Shown here piece after piece: positions 46,439-56,058 of a stretch of 64,000 bases of DNA (its first letter is position 1; each line of letters starts with the position of its first letter). The stretch is taken from positions 62,001-126,000 of the forward strand of contig CAWJKE010000015.1 of NCBI GenBank assembly GCA_963843455.1. Reading direction: 5' to 3'. Origin of the DNA: CAIQPS01 sp963843455 (lineage in GTDB: Bacteria > Actinomycetota > Thermoleophilia > RBG-16-64-13). Below the pieces are notes generated by a model. That model saw only the letters and a list, made by a program, of their open reading frames with translations, did not search any database and was not told where the DNA came from. A program made the position numbers and the translations under genes.

Positions 46439-46469
46439 CCTAGGACGCGGGAGAACCAGCGCGACCAGC

Positions 46470-46979
46470 TCAACGCTTGCTCTTGGCGATCTCCTTGGTG
46501 TCGTCGTGGATGTGGAAGAACACGATCACGATCTCGAGGAAGACTCGGGCGAGTATTAGCGAGACGAACCCCCAGATGAGGCCTCCGATAAGAGCAAACA
46601 CGCCCAGAACAGGAGACCACATGAACCCGTTGATGACGCCGCCGATAAAGCCCAGCCCTATCACCACCAGGAACAGGATGAACAGCACCCTGATGACGCT
46701 GGGCGTAACGAACTCGCTGAACGAGAGGTCGAAGAACTTAGCCCAGAAACCCTTGCCCGTGATCTCCGCATAGGCGCTCGGCGGGGGCGGGGGTGGCGGT
46801 GGGGGCGTAGCCGCGACGGCGGCGGGAGCCGGAGCAGCGACCTGCGTAGGGTCGGCGGGAGGGGCCGCGGCCCCCGCCACAGCCACCGCAGCAGGCAGTT
46901 TGGCGCCGCACGTTTCGCAGAACGCGCCGGTCGCCTGAGTGTGGCCGCAGTTCGCGCATGTCATCAGTTCATCAGCCAC
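46470..46979 (-). CDS. Zinc-ribbon DUF4282 membrane protein
   Basis: This 169-residue protein has an N-terminal zinc ribbon with two CxxC pairs (CANCGHTQATGAFCETCGAK), a Pro/Ala-rich linker with a run of ten or so prolines, then a DUF4282 domain. That domain starts GFWAKFFDLSFSEFVTPSVIRVLF, has two or three hydrophobic spans, and ends LARVFLEIVIVFFHIHDDTKEI. The function of DUF4282 is unknown. AAAGGAGG precedes the GTG at 46979. It is convergent with the small gene at 46080 and divergent from the ligase-like gene at 47083. Confidence 0.88.
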   Translation of the reverse strand: MADELMTCANCGHTQATGAFCETCGAKLPAAVAVAGAAAPPADPTQVAAPAPAAVAATPPPPPPPPPSAYAEITGKGFWAKFFDLSFSEFVTPSVIRVLFILFLVVIGLGFIGGVINGFMWSPVLGVFALIGGLIWGFVSLILARVFLEIVIVFFHIHDDTKEIAKSKR

Positions 46980-47082
46980 TCCGCTACCCTCCTTTGAACG
47001 ACAATGGACCGGTCGAGCGTGCCCTCACGGTACGAGCCGGAGGCGCGATTGTCAAACGGAGGAGGTGCTACTCTGAACTGCG

Positions 47083-48741
47083 GTGCGTGACGACGTCTCA
47101 GCATTTCCCCGCCGCCGCCGCCGCGGTGCCCCTGCTCTCGCGGTGGGATCGATCGCGTTTCTGATCGGGGTCTGGCTCTGGCTTGCCTTCTCGTCCGGAA
47201 GCCACCTTGCCGGGCAGTGGCTTCTTCCCGTCCTGGTCCTGGCGTTGTTCGGCCTGGTGGTAGCCATCCTTGTCGCCTACCCTCGCCGGCCCCGCCAGCT
47301 TTCTCTCGCCGTGATCGGGCTGCTCGGGAGCTACTCGGTCTGGGCCGGCGCCTCCATGCTATGGGGTGCCTCCGCCGATGGATCCTGGCTCGAGTCGGGT
47401 CGTGTGTTCGCTTACCTGCTCGTCCTGGCTCTCGCTCTGGCGTACTTCACCGCCTCCCCAGCAAGGGTGGCCTTCCGCTATCTCCTCCTGGCGGCGGCCT
47501 TCATCGTGCTGGCCATTTGCTCGTGGCGCTTGTGGTCGACGACCAACCTCCCCGGCCTGTTCGCGTCCAACCGGCTCAGCTATCCGGCCGGACATCCGGA
47601 CAACGCGGCCGCGATATTCCTCGTCCCGCTCTGGCCGATCATGTGGCTGGCATCGGGGCCCAAGGAGCCGGCTCCCATCCGGGGAGCGGCGCTGGGACTG
47701 GCCACCGGGTTACTGGGGCTCGCTGTGCTGACTCACTCGCAGGGAGCCATGTGGAGCATGGCTCTCACGATGCTGCTCATGTTCCTGCTTTCGCCCGCCC
47801 GAGTACGGTTGCTCCTCTACCTGCTGGTGCCGGCTCTGTTCATGGCCTACGGGTTCCCTCAGTTGAACAAGTACTGGGTGGAAGGTCCGGGAGTTGTGGC
47901 CGGCGGCGCGGCCGCGCGCACCCTGGTGGTGGCGGCGGTGGCGGCGGCCTTCATCGGGATGATCCTTGCGCTCCTGGAGAAATGGGTGCGCGTGAGCGGG
48001 CGCATGAAGACGATATTCGGCATCGTCATCCTGGTCGCCTGCGTGGCGGGACTCGTCTACGGCGCAGTGGATCTGACCACGCACGGAGGCGACCCGTTCG
48101 GGTGGATCTCCCGGAGTTGGCGAGAGTTGCCCACCGCGGATTCGGGAACGGCCGCCGCCCCGTCCGGCGGGCCGGGAAAGCCGCCTTCCGCGACCCCGGA
48201 GGTGCTCGACGAGACTGGTATCGCCGGTGGAGTGCTTGTCCTTGGCGGTATGCTCCTCGCGGTCGCCGGGGTCTTGTGGCCTCGCTTCGCTGCGGGCTGG
48301 CAGCACGCCAGACGATCGTGGCCACAGGCGCGGGGTGGGAACCACCAGGGCGCCGACACGCAACCGGGCTCTCCCCCCGTCCTCTTCCGGTGGGGAACCG
48401 ATCCCATGGTCTATGGCTGGGAGATGGCCCTCCTGGTGGGCGCCGCGTACTGGTTCATCCATGCGAACATCCAGTGGCTGTGGAAGCTGCCGGGGATGAG
48501 CATCCCGGCGGTGCTCATGCTGGCGGCAGCGGTCGCCGCCGTGGACGCCCGGGCGGGACTGATGTGGCCTCGGGTGAGCAGCCGATTACGCTGGAGAGCG
48601 CGAAGCCGGGAACCCCGCGCAGGCGAATCCTCTTCTCACGAACCGCTTTCGCGGGCCTTCCGCATCGGGCTGATCGTGCTATCGGCCGTGGTGCTGCTGC
48701 TCGCCGGGCTGGCCTTCCTGACTATCCAGATCCAGAGCTAG
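47083..48741 (+). CDS. O-antigen ligase/polymerase-like membrane protein
   Basis: This 552-residue polytopic protein has about twelve hydrophobic segments and the sequence habit of actinobacterial O-antigen-ligase-like proteins. These include NLPGLFASNRLSYPAGHPDN in the first half (family: GRLSYPLGYWNA) and the late segment FIHANIQWLWKLPGMSIPAVLML (family: HASVDWFWEFPA). It would join or polymerise sugar chains on the outer face of the membrane. The extracytoplasmic loop that normally holds catalytic Arg/His residues is short and Pro/Gly/Ala-rich here (about residues 345-380, around ISRSWRELPTADSGTAAAPS). GTG 47083 follows TACTCT by eight bases, perhaps leaderless. Confidence 0.72.
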   Translation: MRDDVSAFPRRRRRGAPALAVGSIAFLIGVWLWLAFSSGSHLAGQWLLPVLVLALFGLVVAILVAYPRRPRQLSLAVIGLLGSYSVWAGASMLWGASADGSWLESGRVFAYLLVLALALAYFTASPARVAFRYLLLAAAFIVLAICSWRLWSTTNLPGLFASNRLSYPAGHPDNAAAIFLVPLWPIMWLASGPKEPAPIRGAALGLATGLLGLAVLTHSQGAMWSMALTMLLMFLLSPARVRLLLYLLVPALFMAYGFPQLNKYWVEGPGVVAGGAAARTLVVAAVAAAFIGMILALLEKWVRVSGRMKTIFGIVILVACVAGLVYGAVDLTTHGGDPFGWISRSWRELPTADSGTAAAPSGGPGKPPSATPEVLDETGIAGGVLVLGGMLLAVAGVLWPRFAAGWQHARRSWPQARGGNHQGADTQPGSPPVLFRWGTDPMVYGWEMALLVGAAYWFIHANIQWLWKLPGMSIPAVLMLAAAVAAVDARAGLMWPRVSSRLRWRARSREPRAGESSSHEPLSRAFRIGLIVLSAVVLLLAGLAFLTIQIQS

Positions 48742-50949
48742 GCCTCCGCCCGCTGATCCACTGCGCCGGGGTAGCTCTTCGAGCGACATCGCTACCTTGC
48801 GCCGCCAGTTCGGCCGCTCGCTCTGCGTGCCGGGCACGTTCTGCGGCCGGCGCTCGAGTAGCAGGTCCTCGAGGTTGATCAGGACCGTCTGGGCGGCGCT
48901 GCGCGCCAGATACGCCAGACATCCGGCGAGGATCGTCCTTGTCGCGCGCTCCGGGTCGTCCTCCGAGACCCCGAAATGATCGGACAGACGGGCCACTTGG
49001 CGACGGCGGCCTGCGCGTTCGCGCCGCGTCCCCTCGAAATCGACTTGGCCTGTTTCCACCCGGGTCTCTATGTCGTCGCCATGCAGGAAGCCGGCCACCG
49101 GCACCATGTCGTGCGTCTCGAGCATGACGACAGCGCCGCGCGGGACCTCCGCGGCTATGGCCTTGGACCGGGGTCGCAGCGACCCCAGAAGGATCCAGGT
49201 CCGAGCCACAGCGTGCCCGGCCATGCTCGTCCGGACCCCAGCGGGGACGGTCCCCAGGTCTTCACCTACGACGGACGTCTGATGACGGTGCGATTCCCGA
49301 GAGAGGACGGCGTACAGCTCCTCAGCCGGGTAGGTGACATAGGCGCCATCCTTGGGCTCTAAGCCCTCCGGTATCCAGAACAGGCGATGGAAAGACATCA
49401 TGTGATCGATCCTGAGCACCGATGCATGACGCATCAGGTTGCGCAGGCAGGCGCCGAAGTAGGGGTAACCATCGCGCCGGTCCGCCTGGGGGCGGTGGGG
49501 AGGGGTGGTCCAGTCCTGTCCGTTGGCAAAGAACATGTCCGGCGGTGCCCCGACGGAGACGCCCGTCGCGAACAGCCCGGGCCAGCGCTCGGCGTCGAAC
49601 CCGTCGGGATGCACGCCCAGGGGAAGGTCCAGCAGCAGCCCCGGCCGTCCCCCGCCGGACACCGCCGCGAGCTGCCTGTCCATCTGCCACTGGCAGTAGA
49701 GATGGTACTGCTCCGCCCTCCGCGTCGCGCGCGCTTCTTCCGGGTCGGCGTCCCCGGCAGGCCGGCCGCTCTCCCCCGCGGCCCGGAAGGCCGCGTAGTC
49801 GCGAGCGAACGGATTGTCACGAAGGTAGTCATCGTAGTCCTGACGCCTAGCCTCTGCGGCCTGCTCAAAGAAGCAGCGCGCCAACTGCTCGATCACCGGC
49901 CGCTTGAGCGCCATGACGGCCCGGTAGTCCACCACCTCCATCTCCCGAAGCGCGTTCCGGCGCTTTTCGGTCTCGGCAGCATTCGCCAGACGCTGCGCCG
50001 CCGGGCAGCTCGCCCACTCCTCGACGCCCTCCGGCGCCAGAAAGAACTCGTTCCAAAAGAGGCGCGAGAGTGGGCGATACGGGGACGGGTCCGCGCCTTC
50101 GCCGAACGAGGCAGACAGGAGCGGGAGCGTCGCCACGACAGATCCCCCCTGCTCGCCCGTCCACTTCGCAAGGGCCTGGAGGTCGGCCAGGTCGCCGGCC
50201 CCCCAGTCGCGCCGGCTCCGCAACGCGTAGACGGGCGCGAACAGCCCCCAGGGTCTGCCGTCAAGGAGTCGCAGCGACCCGTCGATAGTCCCGGCGACAT
50301 TTGCGGCGACATTCTCGGCGACCAACTCCCCGCCGATCTCGTTCGCATGGTCGTCGTGAGCGCTATCTGCCCGGCCCTCGGGCTCCCAGCAGCGCCGGGG
50401 AGCCGCGATCACGACCGCCTCGCCCTCCCGCCCCCGCACTTGCACTCGCAGCCGGTGATAGCCGCACGGGACGCTCCCGGCCCGCGCGAGAGCGCGCTTC
50501 ACCTGTCCGCGGGGCAACAACAGAGCCACGAAGGAGCGGCCCTCGACCTTTGCCTCGTCCACGGTCCTCAACCGGTCGAGCGGCACCTCGCCTCGAAGCA
50601 CCGACCCATCCTCGAGGGTGAGGTTCAGGTCGATCGCCCCTGCGCCGGACCGGGCCGTCGAAGCAGGCAGCCGCAGCACCAGGCCGGGCAGCACTCCCTG
50701 CCATGCGACCATCACCGGCTCGATCATCCTGCCCCAGATCTCGGCTTCCCGAGCCCGGACGGCGGACGCGACATCCGAGAGACCGTTCACCTCCGCGCCC
50801 AGGGCGGGTAAAGTCTTCAAAAGACATTCGAGCGAGGGTTCCCGGTCGCGTCCCAGCGCATCACGGTAGCGGGTCTGCACTCCGTATAGCGCTGCCAGCC
50901 GGGCAAGCAGCAGATGAGAGGATTCGTTATGTATGTTCTTGGTTACCAT
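48738..50949 (-). CDS. malQ: 4-alpha-glucanotransferase (amylomaltase, GH77; C-terminal frameshift)
   Basis: This enzyme transfers alpha-1,4-glucan segments, working with glycogen phosphorylase on short maltodextrins. The protein is about 736 residues. It has N-terminal accessory domains, then LDGRPWGLFAPVYALRSRRDWGAGD (family start of the GH77 barrel) and LLLDLPLGVHPDGFD. Catalytic residues are visible as RIDHMMSFHRLFWIPEG (nucleophile Asp), VVGEDLGTVP (acid/base Glu) and LETHDMVPVAG (Asp). The frame continues into a repetitive tail to 48679. Removing one G near 48755 (AGTGGATC for AGTGATC) gives LPRRSDQRAEA and a stop at 48738, right at the convergent gene's end. It is divergent from glgP, sharing a 47-base spacer. 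Confidence 0.9.
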
Positions 50950-50996
50950 GGTCGTGTGACTAGCTTACCCGACGGCCCCACCCAAGGAATGGTGCA

Positions 50997-53523
50997 ATGA
51001 ACGCCTCCCCGGCGCCCGCCCTCCCCGCGGTACCTGAGCCCCTGCAGGGGCTCGTCGATCTCGCCCTGGACGTCCGTTGGTCGTGGAGCCACTCGACCGA
51101 CGTGGTCTGGAGACAACTCGCCCCCGAAGTGTGGGAGCGGACTCACAGCCCCTGGCATATCCTCCAGACGATCTCGCAGAGCAAGCTTCAGGAGTTCTCC
51201 AGGGACGAGGAGTTCCTCGACCTGCTTCGCCGCCACGTCGACGAGCGCGCGCAGACCCTTAGCGCTCCCTCCTGGTACTCCGAGCGTTTCCAGAAGATGC
51301 CCGGCGGACGCTCCCTCCCCCTCCCCCCTGCTGGGGCAGATCGCCTATTTCAGCATGGAGTTCGGCCTCACCGAGGCGCTCCCCATCTATAGCGGCGGCC
51401 TCGGCATCCTCGCTGGGGATTATCTCAAGGGCGCCAGCGACCTCGGCGTCCCGCTCATCGGCATAGGGATCCTTTGGCAGCAGGGCTACTTCCGGCAGGC
51501 GCTCAACGCGCACGGGGAACAGATCGAGTTCTTCCCCTTCAACGACCCCGGGCAACTCCCCATCACCCCGCTGCGCAACAGCCGGGGAGAGTGGGTGAAC
51601 GTGGATCTGAGCTTTCCCCGGCGCACCGTCCATCTTCGGGTGTGGGAGGTCCATGCGGGGCGGGTGATGCTCTACCTGCTCGACGCGAACGACCTCATGA
51701 ACAGCGCCGCCGACAGGGGCATCACCAGCGAGCTCTACGGCGGCGGGCCCGAGATGCGGCTCCAGCAAGAGCTCATCCTCGGCATAGGAGGGTGGCGCAT
51801 ACTGCGAGCCCTTGGCATCGAGGCGGAGATCTGCCACCTCAACGAAGGCCATGCCGCCTTCGCGGTCCTGGAGCGGGCACGGTGCCACATGGAAGACAAC
51901 GGGGTGGGGTTCGAGGAAGCGCTCTGCGCGACGAGGGCAGGCAACCTCTTCACCACCCACACCTCGGTCGCGGCGGGCTTCGACAGGTTCCCGATGGGTC
52001 TGGTCAGAGAGTATCTCGGGGAATACATCCAAGAGCTCGGGACCGACATGGAGCGGATCCTCTCGCTGGGCGCGGGCGACGACCCCGACACCTTCAACAT
52101 GGCCTTCCTCGCCATCAGAGCGAGCGGAGCGGTCAACGGTGTGAGCCGTTTGCACGGCGAGGTGAGCCGCCGGCTCTTTCAGCCTCTCTTTCCCCGCTGG
52201 CCCCGAGAGGAGGTCCCGATCGGTCACGTCACCAACGGGGTGCACGTTCCCTCCTGGGATTCACCAGAGTCAGACGCCATTTGGACGAAGGTCGGGGGCA
52301 AGGGGCGGTGGCTCGGCGACCCGCGCGGCTTGACGGACGCCATGCGCACCGTAGGCGACGCCGAGTTGTGGACCTTCCGGGGTGTGGCCCGGAGCAAGCT
52401 CGTCGCCATGGCACGGGACCACCTCAGGCGCCAAGGGCCCATAGCCGGAAGTCTGGAAGCGCTGGGGTCGGATCTCAACTGCCTGTGCGACCCGGCCGTC
52501 TTCACCATCGGCTTCGCCCGGCGCTTCGCCACCTACAAACGTGTGGACCTCTTGCTCCACGACCCCGCCCGGCTAGAGCGGATTCTGTGCGGTCCGAACA
52601 GCAGGGCGCAACTGATCCTCGCCGGGAAAGCCCATCCCGCGGACGCAAGCGGAAAGAGCATGATCAAGGAGTGGACAGACTTCATCGCCAGGTGCAACGT
52701 GCGCCCGCACGTGATCTTCCTGGTCGACTACGACATGGACCTGGCCGAGCACCTCGTGCACGGGGTCGACCTATGGCTGAACACACCCCGGCGCCCCTGG
52801 GAGGCCAGCGGCACCAGCGGTATGAAGATACTGGTCAACGGCGGCTTGAATCTTTCCGAGCTCGACGGGTGGTGGGCAGAGGCCTATGCCCCGGAGGTCG
52901 GCTGGGCCCTCGGCGACGGTCTGGAACACGGCGACGACCCAGCGGTCGATGCGGCCGAGGCCGAACGCCTCTATGACCTTCTGGAGAACGAGATCATCCC
53001 CGAGTTCTACGATAGGAACGCCGAGGACGTCCCCCAGCGGTGGATCACCCGCGTGCGAGAGAGTATGTCCAGACTCACACCCCAGTTCTCCACCAACCGG
53101 ATGATGGAAGACTACCTCGTCCGCTACTACCTGCCCGGGGCGGTCGCCTACCGGGAGCGGGTGGGCCGCGATGCCGCCGCGCTGCTGGCCTGGCGTGAAG
53201 CGCTCGACGCACGCTGGAACGAACTCAGCTTCGTCGACTACGCGGTCGAGCCGGGAGACACGGACGGCGAGGGGACGCATCTATTCCGAGTCGGGATCTC
53301 GGCGGGGCGAGTGCCGACGGATGCGTTCCATGTTGAGGTATACGCAGAACCAGGCGAGAGTCATGTGCTCCAGCGAGACGGCGGCGACGCGCACGGCGTC
53401 TTCAGATACACGGGCTCAGTCCCGGCACGCAGACCCGCCGTCGACTATACCCCCCGGATCGTGCCCTGGCACCCAGGCGCCCGAGTCCCGCTGGAGTGCG
53501 ATCACATACTCTGGTACGGGTAG
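50997..53523 (+). CDS. glgP: Alpha-glucan (glycogen) phosphorylase, GT35 (frameshifted)
   Basis: This enzyme releases glucose-1-phosphate from glycogen or maltodextrin. It is the compact bacterial type (about 841 residues) with an N-terminal DUF3417 region (LVDLALDVRWSWSHSTDVVW), FSMEFGLTEALPIYSGGLGI, EICHLNEGHAAFAVLE, FARRFATYKRVDLLL, and the PLP-lysine region RPWEASGTSGMKILVNGG. A C-terminal beta domain ends HILWYG. The frame breaks near 51310-51335 within a C-rich run (CCCCTCCCCCCTG); one base fewer joins GGRSLPLP to LLGQIAYFSMEFG. ATG 50997 is the start. The stop codon at 53521-53523 touches the second palindrome. Confidence 0.92.
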
Positions 53524-53592
53524 GGAGTGCAGCATACCTTCCCCCCCGGCTGCGTTTCACGATTCCTCCTCGGGAAGGCATGCTGCACTCCC
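53523..53592 (+). repeat. 70-nt palindromic element, copy 2 (21-bp stem, conserved 28-nt loop)
   Basis: The arms 53523-53543 and 53572-53592 pair at 20 of 21 positions (one A:C mismatch). The 28-nt loop (53544-53571) contains GGCTGCGTTTCACGATTCCT and differs from the copy at 43970-43997 at only four positions. It begins on the last base of the glgP stop codon and lies before the convergent sensor kinase. The total length, arm length and loop length are the same as in copy 1. Confidence 0.9.
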
Positions 53593-53663
53593 TTCCATGT
53601 CTCAGGAGGGGAGGGCCGGGTACCTCCCCCGCGCGGGCGCGCTTCGCGGCGCCCCAGGCGCCC

Positions 53664-55064
53664 CTAGCCGGCGGGAAGACGCACCTTGAAGCGCGCCCCG
53701 GTCCGCCCGGCCTCGACCTCTACGTCTCCGGATGCGGCCCGAGCGAGACGGCGGGCCAGCGAGAGGCCCAGGCCCGCGCCGCGAGCGACGTTGCGCTCGC
53801 CGGCCGCTGCCGTCCCCCGTACGCCCGGCTCGAATATGCGCTCCTTCTCCTCCTCAGCCACGCCGGGGCCGTCATCCTCAACAAGGAAGTAGACCTCCTT
53901 GCCGTTCCGTCCCGCGCTGAGAAGCACCTCAGCCTGGGCGAACCGGCAGGCGTTTTCCAACACCGGCTGCAGGATCTGGGCGGCGATGGCCCTCTCCACC
54001 CCCACCCGCAGGTCCCTTGGGGGCGGTTGCACGCTCACCTCCACCCCGTTCTCGTCGGCCAGCACACCGATGGAACTGACCACGTCGGCCAGCACCTGCC
54101 AGACGTCGGCGCGGCCTCGGGCCAGACTGCCCTCCTCCTGCGCCGCCGCGAGCAGCGCCTCGACGGTGCGGGCCATCTGATCGGCGCTGTAGAGGACCGA
54201 GCCCAGAGCGTCCTGATAGTACTCAGGGTCTCGCGAACGCCGGAGCGCCAGCTCGGCCTCCGCCTTGATCTTGGCAACGGGGGTGCGCAGTTGGTGCGAA
54301 ACCTCAGCGGAGAAGCGCTGCTCGCGGCGCAGGCTGGCAGCGAGGCGGTCGAGCATACCGTCCAGGGTGTGAGCGAGTTGGGTCAGTTCGTCGTGCGGCT
54401 CGCCCATCTCGAAACGGCGGTCCAGGTCTTCGGTGCTCCACGCCTCCGCCTCCGCGGTCATCCGCGAAACCGGCCGGAAGGCGGCGTTGAGCACCCAGCG
54501 GCCGGCAAAGGCCACTATGATCAGGAGCACCGCGGTGAAGCCGGTGGTGGCAATGAGCGTCACCCTTTGGGTGCGGTAGTACGAGGCCATCGAGAGCCCG
54601 GTGACGATGGTGCCGATGCGCGCCTCCTTGAAGTACAGCTCGAGGCCATGCAGGCGGACGTCGTGGCCGGGCACGTCCACGTATTGAGAGGGCTGCCCGT
54701 CGAGAGCCTTGGCTGCAGCGGCGATCGCGGGGTCGACAGTGGGGCCGCTCACGGTCTGGCCGGCGACGAAGACCCACACCTGCGAGCCGAGGTCGGTGAG
54801 GTCGCCTGTGGGCCTAGGCAGACTGACCCCGCTTTCGCTGAGGCTGATCATGCGGCTCTCGTCCAGCGCCAGTCGATGAAGACGCTGATCGGCGTCGGAC
54901 GTCAGGCTGCTGGCAAGCACCAGGTTGAAGCCGACGGTCATGGCGATTAGGGCGACGGCCACGGTGACCATGACCGCCAGCAGGAGGCGGTCCTTGACCC
55001 CTATCCGCGAGAGCGGCCGGCGTACTGCGCCGAGAGCAGCGACTATCGGCCCGCGAGTGGTCAC
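53664..55064 (-). CDS. Sensor histidine kinase
   Basis: This is a membrane kinase of 466 residues. It has a first span at about residues 28-52, an external sensor region to about residue 165, a second span (LIATTGFTAVLLIIVAFAGRW), a HAMP domain, a DHp helix with the phospho-His in FSAEVSHQLRTPVAKI, and an ATPase domain with N-box PVLENACRFA, G1 VEDDGPGV and G2 ARGAGLGLSLARRLA. It overlaps the response regulator stop by four bases, so the pair is translated together. The stimulus is unknown. The C-terminus lies 71 bases from the second palindrome. Confidence 0.93.
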   Translation of the reverse strand: MTTRGPIVAALGAVRRPLSRIGVKDRLLLAVMVTVAVALIAMTVGFNLVLASSLTSDADQRLHRLALDESRMISLSESGVSLPRPTGDLTDLGSQVWVFVAGQTVSGPTVDPAIAAAAKALDGQPSQYVDVPGHDVRLHGLELYFKEARIGTIVTGLSMASYYRTQRVTLIATTGFTAVLLIIVAFAGRWVLNAAFRPVSRMTAEAEAWSTEDLDRRFEMGEPHDELTQLAHTLDGMLDRLAASLRREQRFSAEVSHQLRTPVAKIKAEAELALRRSRDPEYYQDALGSVLYSADQMARTVEALLAAAQEEGSLARGRADVWQVLADVVSSIGVLADENGVEVSVQPPPRDLRVGVERAIAAQILQPVLENACRFAQAEVLLSAGRNGKEVYFLVEDDGPGVAEEEKERIFEPGVRGTAAAGERNVARGAGLGLSLARRLARAASGDVEVEAGRTGARFKVRLPAG

Positions 55065-55729
55065 CGCAGGGAATAGCCGACGCCGCGTACCGTCGCGATC
55101 TCCGGAGCGCCGGGGAGAGTGGCCATCTTGCGGCGCAGCCGAGCGATGTAGGCGTCGAGGGTGTTGTCGTAGACGATGGCCCCGTGGGACCAGCCGGTCT
55201 CGATCAGGACTTTCCGCCTGATGGCCTCTCCCGGAGAGGCGGCCAGCTTCGCCAAAAGCCTGAACTCGGTGGGAGTCAGCGGCACGGTGACACCCCCGGC
55301 CGACACCGCATGCTTGGCCGGATCGAGAACCAGGCCGGCGGCTTCCAGGCTGCGCTCGGTACCGCTTCGCCGGATGAGGGCCTCCAGGCGCGCCAGCAGT
55401 TCCGCGAAGGCGAAGGGCTTGGTAAGGTAGTCATCCCCGCCCACATTGAAGCCCGAAAGACGGTCGGACAGGGAGTCACGCGCCGTGAGGAACAGGACGG
55501 GAGAATTGATCCCCTGGGCGCGGATGGCCTGGCAGACATCGCGGCCGTCGGTATCGGGCAGACCGATGTCGATCACGAAGAGCTCGGGGACCGATTCGGC
55601 CACTTTGCGCAGCAATTCTGACCCTGTGGCGTATCCCTGGACCTGATAGCCCTCTTCGCGAAGGCCTCGTACCAGCAGGGAGCGCATCTGGGGGTCGTCT
55701 TCGAGGACGAAGATCTGGGGCTCCATCAT
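55061..55729 (-). CDS. OmpR/PhoB-family response regulator
   Basis: This 222-residue protein has an N-terminal receiver (FVLEDDPQMRSLLVRGL with the acidic pair, phosphoacceptor in LFVIDIGLPDTDG, conserved lysine in LTKPFAF) and a C-terminal winged-helix DNA-binding domain (VPLTPTEFRLLAKLAASPGEAI, ending IATVRGVGYSLR). It partners the histidine kinase that overlaps it. Two consecutive ATGs (55729 and 55726) could serve as start. Upstream lies the 330-base intergenic region with the nested palindrome at 55796-55856. Confidence 0.94.
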   Translation of the reverse strand: MMEPQIFVLEDDPQMRSLLVRGLREEGYQVQGYATGSELLRKVAESVPELFVIDIGLPDTDGRDVCQAIRAQGINSPVLFLTARDSLSDRLSGFNVGGDDYLTKPFAFAELLARLEALIRRSGTERSLEAAGLVLDPAKHAVSAGGVTVPLTPTEFRLLAKLAASPGEAIRRKVLIETGWSHGAIVYDNTLDAYIARLRRKMATLPGAPEIATVRGVGYSLR

Positions 55730-55795
55730 GGTCCCCGTAGTATCACCCGCCGGGGGGCTGGGGACAAGCGGCGTACGGGGAGCTTAGGTGAGAGT

Positions 55796-55856
55796 CACAC
55801 GGCGGGCGCGGCGTCCGGCTGTGCCGGACGCCGCATACGCCGTCTCCGCCGTGTGG
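55796..55856. promoter_or_regulatory. Nested palindrome in a 329-base intergenic region
   Basis: An outer perfect 10-bp stem (CACACGGCGG at 55796-55805 with CCGCCGTGTG at 55847-55856) encloses an inner perfect 11-bp hairpin (GCGGCGTCCGG at 55808-55818 with CCGGACGCCGC at 55824-55834, five-base loop). It lies between the divergent response regulator and the GGDEF-EAL gene. It could be a regulator-binding site, a structured leader or a terminator of antisense reading. The rest of 55730-56058 shows no gene. Confidence 0.65.
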
Positions 55857-56058
55857 GCGTGGTGGTGTCTCGCCCCGGTTTGGGTCTGACAACCACCGGA
55901 CAGGGTTGGGGCCACAGCTCAGGAGGGGGGTTGAGCAATGCTGTGTGACTCCATGCTCGTATGGTGCCACCCGTTTCCTGAAAGCATCCTGAACGCGTAT
56001 CCACCTCCCGGGCTTGAGTCTGCAAAGCCCGATGCCGAAACAATCGGAGAGGTCACAT

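Noticed and set aside
48679..50949. malQ reading on to 48679
   Set aside because: The extra tail is antisense to the ligase-like gene and low-complexity. A one-base correction gives a stop at 48738.
55857..56058. Cyclic di-GMP riboswitch upstream of the GGDEF-EAL gene
   Set aside because: A GCAAAGCC occurs at about 56020, but the remaining GEMM core and pairing cannot be found, and too few bases remain before the start.
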